Origin: JACKAQ01 sp020634975 [NCBI: Calditrichia bacterium]
GTDB taxonomy: Bacteria > Calditrichota > Calditrichia > RBG-13-44-9
Assembly: GCA_020634975.1 (NCBI GenBank)
Contig: JACKAQ010000001.1
Coordinates: forward strand, 1,488,001 to 1,552,000
Length of the DNA: 64,000 bases
Direction: 5' to 3'
Shown here: positions 43,329-52,706 of the stretch, piece after piece
Layout: every line of letters begins with the position of its first letter
Numbering within the stretch: the stretch's first letter is position 1
Position numbers and translations under genes: made by a program
Notes under the pieces: model-generated
Told to the model about the DNA's origin: nothing
Databases searched by the model: none
What the model saw: the letters and a program-made list of their open reading frames with translations, nothing else

Positions 43329-44552
43329 CTAAATTTTCGCGACTTTGGATGAAACAGCAGGTTGCGATTTTCCGAACAGCCGCCCTTTCACGGAATCGAG
43401 AAACGGCGCGATGGTCGGCATCGGATCTGCCAACCGGAAATGCGGCAGCACCTGCGGTTTGGCAATGCTTTTCAGATATTCAAACAATGTAATTTCGTTC
43501 AACGCCTTCAGTTCTTTATAGGCCAGCCAGTCACGGCGCGGAAACCAGAGCGTCACATTTTCCTCAAATTTTTCAATTTTGGGCACCTGCAATCCGGTCA
43601 GGTGGCAATAAATCACCCAATCGGTTTCCATGCCGCATTGCACCAGCAATTCATGCGCGGCGGTAATGCGCGGATTGCATTCGATGAGTTTCCATTTGTT
43701 ATCGCGCAAATCTTTTTTGAACTCCACATTGCCAAGCCCTTTTAGCCCCATTCCCCGAAAAAACTGCATCCCTACTTTCGCGACTTCGGGATCCCAGCGC
43801 GTGACGTGGTAGCAGCCCTGCCCGTTGTTTTTGGGGAAGCGGCGAATCACCGCTTTGGTGAAATGAAACAGCGGGTTATCATCTTTATCGAGATAGGTGT
43901 AATAGCTGGCAAGCTGCGTGTCCGGTCCGGGAATCATTTCGCTGACGATCACTTTTTGCTGTTTGGCAAGCGCCTGGTCCAGCCGCATGCGCAATTCATC
44001 CCAATTATCCGCGAAAAACAGCTTTTCGCCGTTGAACGCTTTTTGGAACAGGTGCGAGTGCTGCGGTTTAACGATGGTCGGGAACATGATGTCGTGCGGA
44101 TCAATTTTTGCGATGTCCGCTTCCGAATCGACCACGGCAAATTTGGGCACCGGAATACCGATATCGCGGGCTTTTTCCATCGTGCGGCGTTTGTTGAGCA
44201 TTGTTAAATGCACATCGGGAATGGAATCGTCTAAAATGTAGCGTTTGGCGAGTTGCTGATTGTATTTCGCGAGAAATTCCAGCCCATCGTCGTTGCAGGG
44301 CATAATCACGCTGCCGGTCAGTTCCGGCAAAGGATTGTCCAGCAAGTGTTCTCGCCAGTTATCCGACACACTTTTTTTGTCGGAAAACGGGAAAACTTTG
44401 GTGGCAAATCGCGTAAAGGTGGCGCAGTTATCTGCCTGCACCATCAGATACACCGGGATGCCCCGGCGACCCAGATTTCGCGCAACTGCCAGCGCATTCG
44501 ACGATCCGCCCAAAACCACGACGGGTGTTTTATCCGATTGTTTGAGAAACAT
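43329..44552 (-). CDS. ATP-grasp ligase (carboxylate-amine ligase, COG3919-like)
   Basis: The 407-residue protein starts at ATG 44552 after AAAGGAACAG. A Rossmann-like preATP-grasp domain opens it (VVVLGGSSNALAVARNLGRRGIPV, about residues 10-35). ATP-grasp features follow: MLNKRRTMEKARDIGIPVP, FPTIVKPQHSHLF, QKVIVSEMIPGPDTQ, and the metal-binding end LGNVEFKKDLRDNKWKLIECNPRI. These enzymes join a carboxylate to an amine with ATP through an acyl phosphate. Substrates are unknown. A second, different ATP-grasp gene lies 128 bases upstream in the same direction, so the two may build one product. Confidence 0.88.
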   Translation of the reverse strand: MFLKQSDKTPVVVLGGSSNALAVARNLGRRGIPVYLMVQADNCATFTRFATKVFPFSDKKSVSDNWREHLLDNPLPELTGSVIMPCNDDGLEFLAKYNQQLAKRYILDDSIPDVHLTMLNKRRTMEKARDIGIPVPKFAVVDSEADIAKIDPHDIMFPTIVKPQHSHLFQKAFNGEKLFFADNWDELRMRLDQALAKQQKVIVSEMIPGPDTQLASYYTYLDKDDNPLFHFTKAVIRRFPKNNGQGCYHVTRWDPEVAKVGMQFFRGMGLKGLGNVEFKKDLRDNKWKLIECNPRITAAHELLVQCGMETDWVIYCHLTGLQVPKIEKFEENVTLWFPRRDWLAYKELKALNEITLFEYLKSIAKPQVLPHFRLADPMPTIAPFLDSVKGRLFGKSQPAVSSKVAKI

Positions 44553-44680
44553 CTCTGTTCCTTTTTGGGTTAAAATCCGTTTTGATTATCACTGATTTTT
44601 GAATCAGAAAATTCGAACATCAAATTAATTTCAGAACGCTCACATGCGTTCCCTACGGTAATTGCATATTTTTCAATAGA

Positions 44681-45745
44681 TTACGACTGACTGAGAATAT
44701 ACGCGATGATCTGCTGCGCCACATGCGCCACTTTGTCCGGCTCGCTGATGAGATAGTGGTGGTGCAGTCCCGGATTCGTGTTCACTTCGCCGAGCACGCC
44801 GCCGACTTCCGCCAGCGGTTTGGTAATGTCCGGCGTCAGCACGTCCACACCGGACAGCTTCAATTTAAAAATTCGCGAAATTTCCGCGCCGGTTTTTACA
44901 ATCGACGGGTGGATAATGTCGCGAACCGTTTCGTTTTCGCTGCTGCGATTCTGGTTGGACACCGTTTTCACCGAAACGGATTCGCCTTTCGGCAGCACAT
45001 CGCCGAGCTTTTTGCCGATGCTGCCGAGATGCAGTTCGCTCTCGAAATCGACAATCAGCGGGCAAAGCGCAGTGATCGGTTTCCCGCTCAATCGCGATTC
45101 ATTTTCGCGGAGCATCAGCGTGCGAATGTCCGATTTGCCATCGCCGGTGACGTGCGGCGGATTTCTGCGCACCGCGTCGATCAATTTACCGTCGAGATAC
45201 AGCAGCCGGAACGATTCACCGGCAATTTCCCGCTCAATCAGCAATTGGCGGCTAAACGTTCCCGCCCATAGCGAGGCGCGTTTCAACTGATCCATCGTGC
45301 GGATTTTGGTGGTGATGCCGTTTCCCGCACCGCTGCCGGCCGCCGGTTTCACCACACAGGGCGTCTGCGATTCCTGAATGAATTTCCAGGCTTTGTCCAG
45401 CGATTGCAGCTTGTATTCCAAAAACGGCTGAACCGGATACCCGCGATCGGTGAGCATCGAATACACCAGTGGTTTGTTGCCGGCGATTTTCAAAATCAGG
45501 TGATCGTCCAGTTGCACTTTGCCGCCTTGCACAAAAGTGTATTTATCGCCGATGGAAATGCGGCTGTAACCGTACCCAATATCTTCAATAATTGCGCCCA
45601 TTGCGGCGGCGGTATCCTGCCACAGCTCGTTGTAAAACTGGTTGCGCAACGCATCGTATCGCGGCGTGTTCACCACCCGGTGATCGTTGAGGTAGCGCCG
45701 CACGCGCCAGTAGCCGACCGAAAGTTCACCTGTCCATCGATTCAT
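44681..45745 (-). CDS. ATP-grasp ligase with cyanophycin-synthetase-like central domain
   Basis: The 354-residue protein has an N-terminal part (1-70) that I do not recognise. Next is an ATP-grasp domain: DDHLILKIAGNKPLVYSMLTDRGYPV, PCVVKPAAGSGAGNGITT, REIAGESFRLLYLDGKLIDAVRRNPPHVTGDGKS, and GVDVLTPDI with GEVNTNPGLHHHYL at the end. The combination of RNPPHVTGDG and EVNTNPGLHHH is characteristic of the CphA (cyanophycin synthetase) ATP-grasp domain, but here without the amidotransferase and Mur-ligase parts. It could be a stand-alone peptide ligase. The tandem arrangement with another ATP-grasp gene suggests a small biosynthetic unit of unknown product. Confidence 0.85.
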   Translation of the reverse strand: MNRWTGELSVGYWRVRRYLNDHRVVNTPRYDALRNQFYNELWQDTAAAMGAIIEDIGYGYSRISIGDKYTFVQGGKVQLDDHLILKIAGNKPLVYSMLTDRGYPVQPFLEYKLQSLDKAWKFIQESQTPCVVKPAAGSGAGNGITTKIRTMDQLKRASLWAGTFSRQLLIEREIAGESFRLLYLDGKLIDAVRRNPPHVTGDGKSDIRTLMLRENESRLSGKPITALCPLIVDFESELHLGSIGKKLGDVLPKGESVSVKTVSNQNRSSENETVRDIIHPSIVKTGAEISRIFKLKLSGVDVLTPDITKPLAEVGGVLGEVNTNPGLHHHYLISEPDKVAHVAQQIIAYILSQS

Positions 45746-46355
45746 CGTTTATTCTATCCAAAACCGCCGCGCGGTATGTTTTCGCGTCAGAGCAACGCGG
45801 TTTTTCGCGCGATCTAACACATTTTAAATTAATCAGTTACAATGCCGCAGATTAATGATAATCCCTGTTTCGACATTGATTAAGGTCACACTCTGCTGCA
45901 TGCGTTCTTTTCGGCGCACCGGATTGCGGAAAGCGAATCCCGTATCAGCGAAATCCGGTTCACCAAACAGCCACAAAAACGTTGGGATAGCAGCATTTAG
46001 ACTCTATATTTCGACAGAAATATGCATTTTCATTAGCCTTTTATACATTCGTGAATTTCCAGCGGAGCCGAACGCCACGCCGATTGCCAATCTCGTATGA
46101 AACCCGTGGATACCAATTTTTTATCGCAATGACAATTTATCCGCTCAAACATACAATTTTGTTAAGTTTATGTGAGGATTTTCTCTCGAACAGGGTTTAT
46201 GATTCAGTGGTTTTTTAAATTGGCGAACCAACAAACAATTGTACTCCGCGATTTTGGTAATTGGCAGAACCATCGCGACCGTTCCCTACGATTTTTGAAA
46301 AGAACATTTTTACCTATAAATAACGAATTAATAAATATTTACCAAAAAGAAAACT
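45746..46355. other. 610-base gene-free stretch
   Basis: The region separates the leftward ATP-grasp gene from the rightward OmpR regulator. I see no supported gene. A leftward frame around 45850-46000 looks protein-like (GEPDFADTGFAFRNPVRRKERMQQSV in overlapping pieces) but has no ATG, so I do not call it. The right half is AT-rich and should hold the regulator's promoter. Confidence 0.4.
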
Positions 46356-47081
46356 ATGGAAAATTCGAAACGAATTTTAATCATCGAAGATGATCCCAAC
46401 ATCGCCAGCGTGATCGAAATTCACCTGAAAGATTTGGGTTACGATCTGCACTGCGCATACGACGGGCAAGCCGGATTGCAAAAAGCGCTGGAAAACGATT
46501 ACGCATTGATTATTCTGGACTTAATGCTGCCAAAACTTGGCGGGCTGGAGGTGTGCAAAGGCATTCGTGATCACAACAAATTTACCCCTATTCTGATGCT
46601 CACCGCCCGCACGGAAGAATTGGACAAAGTGCTCGGGCTGGAAGTGGGTGCGGATGATTACATCACGAAACCATTCGGGATTCGCGAATTTATCGCACGG
46701 GTGAAAGCGATTTTCAGACGCATCGAAGCCGATAAAAAACAAATGGTTGCGGACGGCGAACGCACCCAACTGGATTTCGCGGAGTTAAGCATCGATCTCG
46801 ATCGCCGAAAAGTGACCGTAGCCGGTCAAATAGTCGAGCTGACCGCGAAAGAATTCGATTTACTCTCGCTGTTCGCTAAAAATCCCGGCAAAACCTACAA
46901 TCGCCATGCGCTGCTGGACATGGTTTGGGGGTATCAATACGATGGTTACGATCACACGGTGAACTCGCACATCAACCGGCTGCGCAATAAAATTGAGCGC
47001 GATCCGGCAAATCCACGATTTATCAAAACGCTGTGGGGTGTGGGTTACCGCTTTTCCGAAGCTTCGGAGCTGGAATCATGA
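46356..47081 (+). CDS. OmpR/PhoB-family response regulator
   Basis: The 241-residue protein begins with a receiver (RILIIEDDPNIASVIEIHL, Asp near residue 55 in IILDLMLPKLGGLEV, TARTEE, ADDYITKPFGIREF). A winged-helix OmpR-type DNA-binding domain follows (LTAKEFDLLSLFAKNPGKTYNRHALLDMVWGYQYDGYDHTVNSHINRLRNKIE). Its stop overlaps the start of the kinase gene (ATGA), so the pair is translationally coupled and forms a standard two-component system. The DNA-binding surface is of the usual PhoB class. The signal is not evident from sequence. Confidence 0.95.
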   Translation: MENSKRILIIEDDPNIASVIEIHLKDLGYDLHCAYDGQAGLQKALENDYALIILDLMLPKLGGLEVCKGIRDHNKFTPILMLTARTEELDKVLGLEVGADDYITKPFGIREFIARVKAIFRRIEADKKQMVADGERTQLDFAELSIDLDRRKVTVAGQIVELTAKEFDLLSLFAKNPGKTYNRHALLDMVWGYQYDGYDHTVNSHINRLRNKIERDPANPRFIKTLWGVGYRFSEASELES

Positions 47082-48538
47082 AATTTTGGCAAACGTTTTA
47101 CGGCAAACTTTCCGGCATTTTTTTGCTGCTACTGGTTGTGATGGGGCTGACGCTGATGTTCATTACCATTTCCGCATCGCGGAATTTCCAGAGCCAGACG
47201 GATCAGCAGCTCAACAAAAATCTGGCGAAAAATATGGCGCCGGAACTGCTCCCGGCAATGACCGACAGCCTGAATCTCGCGGAAATGGAGCACTTGATCC
47301 ACTACATTATGGTGCTCAATCCCAAAATCGAAATTTATGTATTGGATAGCACGGGCAACATTCTGGCGTTTTTCGCCGAGCCGCACAAAAAAGTGCAGCA
47401 AAACGCGGTCAACCTCGATCCGGTGATGCAGTTTTTGGGGCAGTCCGGCAACAATCTGGTTCTCGGCGATGACCCGCGACATCCCTCCCGGCAGAAACCG
47501 TTTTCGGCTGCGCCGGTGAAAATCGGTGCGCAATCCGGCTATCTGTACATCATCACCGAAAGCGAACAATTTGATACCACGGCATCCGTTTTGCGGGGCG
47601 ATTTTCTTACCCGGACCATTGCCAAAGGATTGTTGCTGAGCATCCTCGTTACCGGCGTGATCGGTTTGATTTTGTTTGCGCTACTCACGCGGCGCATTCG
47701 CCACATGAACGAAGTGGTGCAGGATTTTGAGCAGGGGCAACTGAAACGGCGGGTGGGAAAATCCGCATCCGACGAAATCGGGCAACTTGGTATCTCGTTC
47801 AACCGAATGGCCAATACCATCGAAGCCAACCTCGCGGAGCTCAAAAAAACCGACCAGCTTCGCCGGGATTTGATCGCCAACGTGTCGCACGATTTGCGCA
47901 GTCCGCTGGCGTCGATCAAAGGTTACATCGAAACGTTGCAAATCAAAGAGGCGCAACTTGATCCGGAAGAACGGCAGAAATACCTCAATATTTTATTGAA
48001 CGTGACCGGCTCGCTGAACCAGCAGGTGGAACAATTGTTCGAGCTGTCGCGGCTGGACGCCATGCAGGTACAGCCGGAACTGGAGCCGTTTGCGCTGGGC
48101 GATTTGGTTCAGGATGTGATCATGAAATTCAACGTGACGGCGGAGAAAAAGGGCATCCGGCTACGCGCCGATGTGCCGGGCGGGTTGCCGCAAGTAATGG
48201 CGGATATCGGGCTGATCGAACGCGCGCTGTCCAATTTGATCGACAATGCCATTCGTTACACACCGGAAAACGGCACTGTAAAAATTGAGGTAGTGAAAGC
48301 CAAAAATCATCTGCGTGTAGAGGTTTCCGATACCGGTGTGGGCATCGACGAACAGGATTTGCCACTGATTTTCGATCGTTTTTATCGCGTGGAAAAAAGC
48401 CGCGCACGATCCACCGGCGGCGCCGGATTGGGTTTGGCGATCACCAAAAAAATTATCGAACTGCACAACAGCGCCATCCGTGTTTCCAGCCAACGCAATG
48501 TGGGCACCACGTTTTCGTTCGATTTGGCAACGTATTGA
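47078..48538 (+). CDS. Membrane sensor histidine kinase, partner of the OmpR regulator
   Basis: ATG 47078 overlaps the regulator's stop. The 486-residue protein has membrane helices at about residues 10-32 and 191-211. Between them lies a periplasmic domain of about 160 residues (LNKNLAKNMAPELLPAMTDS, NPKIEIYVLDSTGNILAFFAE, resembling PhoQ/Cache sensor folds). A HAMP domain follows, with VQDFEQGQLKRRVGKSASDEIGQLGISFNRMANTI, then HisKA with VSHDLRSPLASIKGYIE and HATPase ([48 protein letters not shown]). This is a canonical membrane kinase of the PhoR/ResE type. The signal is unknown. Confidence 0.95.
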   Translation: MKFWQTFYGKLSGIFLLLLVVMGLTLMFITISASRNFQSQTDQQLNKNLAKNMAPELLPAMTDSLNLAEMEHLIHYIMVLNPKIEIYVLDSTGNILAFFAEPHKKVQQNAVNLDPVMQFLGQSGNNLVLGDDPRHPSRQKPFSAAPVKIGAQSGYLYIITESEQFDTTASVLRGDFLTRTIAKGLLLSILVTGVIGLILFALLTRRIRHMNEVVQDFEQGQLKRRVGKSASDEIGQLGISFNRMANTIEANLAELKKTDQLRRDLIANVSHDLRSPLASIKGYIETLQIKEAQLDPEERQKYLNILLNVTGSLNQQVEQLFELSRLDAMQVQPELEPFALGDLVQDVIMKFNVTAEKKGIRLRADVPGGLPQVMADIGLIERALSNLIDNAIRYTPENGTVKIEVVKAKNHLRVEVSDTGVGIDEQDLPLIFDRFYRVEKSRARSTGGAGLGLAITKKIIELHNSAIRVSSQRNVGTTFSFDLATY

Positions 48539-48569
48539 GGTTTTATTATTAATAATGTTATGTTGAAGC

Positions 48570-48605
48570 GAAAGTAGCGGCAATTCATGAATTGCCACTA
48601 CTTTC
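48570..48605. repeat. Palindromic repeat (copy 2)
   Basis: A 36-base palindrome centred at 48587/48588 (arm GAAAGTAGCGGCAATTCA) with one mismatched pair. Its core GGCAATTCATGAATTGCC is identical to copy 1 at 43277-43304. It again sits between convergent gene ends (kinase and M2 peptidase) and could stop transcription from both sides. Confidence 0.8.
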
Positions 48606-48628
48606 TAATTTGCAATATTTTCAACAGC

Positions 48629-50404
48629 TTACAGCGTATATTTCCGACCCTTGTTCACTTCTTTCAAATAATCCATCAGCGGCGCGAAATAGTTGAGCAT
48701 GGCTTTGGCACTCAGCTCTTCGCCGAGTTCTTCCTGCATCAGTTTTCGCCAATCTTCGCTGGCACCTTTTTTCAAAATGCCGTTCAAAAATTCGCCGACT
48801 TCTTTGCTGCCGTAATAATTGGTGGCACGCGGATCCTGTTTCAATATTTTGGTGGCGATGTGGTTGTGCAACTGGAACAACTGCACATACGACAGCGCGT
48901 AATCGTAATATTGCGCCGCATCGTTGCTGATGTGCGTTTTGGATGCCGCATCGCAATATTCCTCGCCGCGCTCGCCCGGCGGAACGATGCCCTGATACTG
49001 CTTTTTAAGCTCCCACCATTTGGCGTTGTACTGGTCTTTCGGCAAATTATTGGAATACAATTCGTGCTCAAATCCGGTCATCACACCGGCAGAAAACGGG
49101 ATAAAAACAATGTAATTCAGCGCTTCTTTGAGCAACTGCTGCATTTCATCGGTTTTCAGATCCGGCTCGATCAAATTGAGGTGCGCCATGAACGGCTTTT
49201 GCATCGCAGCCAATCCCAACAGGCTGCCAACGGCTTCGTGAAACGCGCGGTTAGCGCCTTCGCGCAGCAGCGGCGGCACGTCCGGATTGGTGTAAGCTAC
49301 GTAATAATATATGTGTCCGAGTTCGTGATGGGTGGTTTCGTACCAATCCGTATTCGGAACCACGCTCATTAAACAGCGAATGTCATGTTCCAAATCCATG
49401 TGCCACGCGGATGCGTGATTGTTCTTTTTATGATCCGAACCTTCCGGCAACGGATACAGGCTGGAGAGCTCCCAAAAACTTTCCGGCAATTCCTCAAATC
49501 CCATGCTGATGTAAAAACGTTCAGCTTGCTCGATGAGCCATTTGTCGCCTTTTTCCGCCAAAACGTTATCGAGATTTAGTCCTTCAACCTCGACCATCGC
49601 GTTCCAGTCCTGTCCCCAGCGGTTGGGCAGCCAGTGCGCCGGCAGATAATCCGGCACATTTTTCATGCGATATTTTTTGGCAAATTCGTATCGTGCATAC
49701 GTATGCAATTCGCGATACAGCGGCATCACATCGGCGATCAACTGTTTGTTGAGGTCAACCATTTCCTGCGTCGTCATGCCGTACGATGACACCTGATAGG
49801 CAAAATAATCGTCATATCCGAGCGCCTGAACGGTTTCGTTGCGCAGTTTTTGCAGATTCGCCAAACCGTCTTTCAGCGATTTGCCGACTTCTTTGCTGGC
49901 TTCCCACGCGGCGAGGCGTTTGGATTCATTCGTTTCCGTTTTCAAAATATTGTCAATTTCGTTGGTGGAAACGGATTCGCCGTGAATTTGAAAATCAAAT
50001 CCGAACAGGTTTTTATTCTGCTCCGCTTCCGCAGCGATGCGGGCTTTGACCAAATCCGGCACTGTTTGCGGATTGTTTGCAGCGGCATACAACACAGCTT
50101 CTAACTGCTTGATTTGAATAGGAGTTAGCTGATCTTTGCTTTTCAGTAATTCGCGGGCAGTTTCGATATTTTCTTTACTTCCGGTGAAATTTGCCAGCGC
50201 TTCGTTTGCGGCTTTGGTTGCTTCCTCTGCGCTGTTGTCACCTTCGACAATGTAAATGTTGGAATGCCACTCCGCTTTCGCGGATGCGTAATACAGCTTT
50301 TGAAATTCCGTTGTATAGCTATCCAAAAATTGCTGGGCTTGCTGCGGCACATCGGCGCAACCGATGAGCACCAAGCCAGCCAAAAGCAAAACAATACGTT
50401 TCAT
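48629..50404 (-). CDS. Peptidase M2 (angiotensin-converting-enzyme-like) lipoprotein
   Basis: The 591-residue protein starts at ATG 50404 behind CCGGAGG. It has a lipoprotein signal (LLAGLVLIGCADV, lipobox Cys at residue 16). The zinc-metalloprotease motif HHELGH lies near residue 355 (ETTHHELGHIYYYVAY), with the third ligand in REGANRAFHEAVGSLLGLAA, as in M2 dipeptidyl carboxypeptidases. Further family blocks are HAIPCxx-free WHMDLEHDIRCLM and LPKDQYNAKWWELKKQYQGIVPP. It should trim dipeptides from peptide C-termini on the periplasmic or outer face. Bacterial M2 enzymes are well known. It stands alone here, with a convergent kinase gene downstream. Confidence 0.93.
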   Translation of the reverse strand: MKRIVLLLAGLVLIGCADVPQQAQQFLDSYTTEFQKLYYASAKAEWHSNIYIVEGDNSAEEATKAANEALANFTGSKENIETARELLKSKDQLTPIQIKQLEAVLYAAANNPQTVPDLVKARIAAEAEQNKNLFGFDFQIHGESVSTNEIDNILKTETNESKRLAAWEASKEVGKSLKDGLANLQKLRNETVQALGYDDYFAYQVSSYGMTTQEMVDLNKQLIADVMPLYRELHTYARYEFAKKYRMKNVPDYLPAHWLPNRWGQDWNAMVEVEGLNLDNVLAEKGDKWLIEQAERFYISMGFEELPESFWELSSLYPLPEGSDHKKNNHASAWHMDLEHDIRCLMSVVPNTDWYETTHHELGHIYYYVAYTNPDVPPLLREGANRAFHEAVGSLLGLAAMQKPFMAHLNLIEPDLKTDEMQQLLKEALNYIVFIPFSAGVMTGFEHELYSNNLPKDQYNAKWWELKKQYQGIVPPGERGEEYCDAASKTHISNDAAQYYDYALSYVQLFQLHNHIATKILKQDPRATNYYGSKEVGEFLNGILKKGASEDWRKLMQEELGEELSAKAMLNYFAPLMDYLKEVNKGRKYTL

Positions 50405-50521
50405 GAAAGGCCTCCGGTAATTGGGTTTATTCCGTTATTTGGCGGCTAACGGGTCATAAATTTACCGGTGCGCAGATGATTTCGCAAGTGCTGTGTTGGA
50501 AAGTGGGTAGCCCATAACGAA

Positions 50522-52432
50522 TCAGCGCAGCAGCAACGCTTTTTTAACGAGATGGATGCCCGTCTCCGTTTGCAACCGGTAAAAATAAACCCCGGAAGCT
50601 AGGTTTTCCGCGACAAATATCACCGAATGCTCACCGGCAGTAAACCTTCCGCTGGCGAGCGTGGCCACTTTCTGCCCGGAAATATTGAACACACTCAACT
50701 CAATTTGCATCGGTTGCGCCAAAGTGAATCCAATCGTGGTTTGCGGGTTGAAGGGATTCGGATACGCATCGCGTAACACCACAGTTTGCGGTAGTAAATC
50801 ATCGTCCGGCAAACTGGCGGGCGTGGTGATCAGCGCCAGCGAATCCAGCATTTCCGGCACTTTGGATGCCTGATGGTAATATCCCATAAACGTTGCCACT
50901 TCCGGCGTGGCGTAGCTGCCCAAATGCGCCACAAATTCCGGCGATGCGGTTTGATAGTAAACTTTCACGGCAATTTGATAGGTTTCGCTGCGCTGCAATT
51001 CGCCGATGCGATAAAAAATACTGTCCGCGCCGGTGCCCTCGGAAACGCTGCTCCGGTTGAAATTCGGATCGCTCGCCGCTGCGCCAAAAATTGCGGTGGT
51101 ATCGAAATATGCGCCCTGCGCCGTGAAACCCTGCGGCGGCAGCCGGTTGTCTTTCAAATATTGATGTCCGCGCAGCAAAATGTGGGTAACGTCGCCGTTC
51201 ACGTCGCCCATAACGCTTTGATAAATCTGAACCTGGTCATCGTCTGTTATCAATTGATGATGCGGCTCAAAGGGTGATTCGAGATCGTCAATTTGTCCGG
51301 TTTGCGGATCGAAAGCGCCGGATTCGAACAGCACATCCTCGCTGTCATCCGTTACAGAAAGGTAAATCCACGCCCGCCGACTGGGGAATCCGGTGGGAAA
51401 TTTGTGCCCCGCCAAATTTTCGATTGCAACAGCAATTTGCAGCGAATCGTCATCTGTCCAGCGATAATCTGCGCTCAGTCGGATGGTCTGGTTTTGGAGC
51501 ATCCGGCGGGTGCGGGCGATGGTGCTGTCAAACTGATCTGCAGTTGCCGTTACGCCAATTTCCGCGCCGTGCGATTTCAGCATATTTAACATAAACGTGT
51601 TCCCGCCAACAAAATAATGCAGAAAAAACGGCGATTGATTCGCCAGAAAAAACGGGCGGTTGGAGATCGTTACCGGATAATCCGTTGCGGGCATGTGGCA
51701 GGTTTGGCATTCGACATTTTGTGCGGGATAAACGCTGTTTTTCCACTCCAGATACGGCGTTTGCTCGGGAAATTCGCCGATAATTTGCCCGCCATCATCC
51801 AGCGTTGGCGTGAACAGCGTGTGGCAGGTGGCGCAAATTTCCGAGCGAGTCATTTGCGCACCAAATTGCGGTGAATAATTTACCGTTGTTTGCATCGGCG
51901 TGCCCAGCATATTGTGATACGGGCCGTAAATTATCCGGTCATTTTCGATAACGTAGTGACCGGAAAAACTGCTGTCTGTGCCCAATCCGACATCTTTTAT
52001 TTGATGGCAGGTGGTGCAACTCACCCCGTCCATCGCCAGCGGATCGGCAGCCATTTCCGCAATTGAATAAAATGCGGCGCCGTTGGCATGCGCTTCGGTG
52101 CGGCCCATCGGCGCGTGGCAGGTTGTGCACTTATCTTCGATGACGGCTTGCAGCGCGGGATTTTCCGCCACTTCTGCGCTCACTTTCGCCCGGAACAGCG
52201 GATCTTTTGCGGCGTTTGCCATCATCGTCGATCGCCAAAATGTCGGCGGGGAAATATCTTCGCCGGTGGGGCTCACCAACGCATTAAGATTTGGCTCGCC
52301 GGGCGTGTGGCAAAGGGCGCAATTGCCCGATCCGCTAAAAATTGTTGAGGAATCCGTCGGCAAACTTTGCCCGAAAATCGGTGTCCAAATTAAGATTGTT
52401 AACAGGCTTAGGTAAAATCGGTTCTGTGTCAT
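50522..52432 (-). CDS. Secreted five-haem cytochrome c with type IX secretion-like sorting domain
   Basis: The 636-residue protein has a signal peptide (about residues 1-22, ending FGQSLPT) and five CXXCH haem motifs within about the first 250 residues: CALCH, CTTCH twice, CATCH and CQTCH. A beta-rich middle follows (RLSADYRWTDDDSLQIAVAIENLAGHKFPTGFPSR). The C-terminal 80 residues are a sorting domain of the PNPFNPQTTIGFTL ... GQKVATLASGRFTAGEHSV ... LASGVYFYRLQT kind, which directs proteins to the cell surface by type IX secretion in FCB bacteria. A surface multihaem cytochrome suggests extracellular electron transfer or haem-based reduction of a soluble compound. Gene neighbours do not settle the partner. 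Confidence 0.9.
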   Translation of the reverse strand: MTQNRFYLSLLTILIWTPIFGQSLPTDSSTIFSGSGNCALCHTPGEPNLNALVSPTGEDISPPTFWRSTMMANAAKDPLFRAKVSAEVAENPALQAVIEDKCTTCHAPMGRTEAHANGAAFYSIAEMAADPLAMDGVSCTTCHQIKDVGLGTDSSFSGHYVIENDRIIYGPYHNMLGTPMQTTVNYSPQFGAQMTRSEICATCHTLFTPTLDDGGQIIGEFPEQTPYLEWKNSVYPAQNVECQTCHMPATDYPVTISNRPFFLANQSPFFLHYFVGGNTFMLNMLKSHGAEIGVTATADQFDSTIARTRRMLQNQTIRLSADYRWTDDDSLQIAVAIENLAGHKFPTGFPSRRAWIYLSVTDDSEDVLFESGAFDPQTGQIDDLESPFEPHHQLITDDDQVQIYQSVMGDVNGDVTHILLRGHQYLKDNRLPPQGFTAQGAYFDTTAIFGAAASDPNFNRSSVSEGTGADSIFYRIGELQRSETYQIAVKVYYQTASPEFVAHLGSYATPEVATFMGYYHQASKVPEMLDSLALITTPASLPDDDLLPQTVVLRDAYPNPFNPQTTIGFTLAQPMQIELSVFNISGQKVATLASGRFTAGEHSVIFVAENLASGVYFYRLQTETGIHLVKKALLLR

Positions 52433-52706
52433 TTTGCGGCTCTCGCTTTTCGATGGTAGTTTTAGAACAGCACGTTTATCTGGTTTAAATTTTCGTCAAA
52501 TGTTCGGCGAATCAAAGCTAAAAAATACATATTTATATTTGTCGATATATTTAAATATTCGGAAAATTCTATTGTAAATTTATCGGAAATCGTACTAAAT
52601 TTCATTCTGCAACGGATTTGGAATTTTCAGAAGAAACAGATTGAATCATCAACAAAATCAAATAGTTACATTAAATGAATCGTCAATTTTTGACGGAGGA
52701 AATATT

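Noticed and set aside
45855-46100. Rightward 81-codon frame in the gap before the OmpR regulator
   Set aside because: The opposite strand reads more protein-like over part of it, and neither has a proper start; kept as non-coding.
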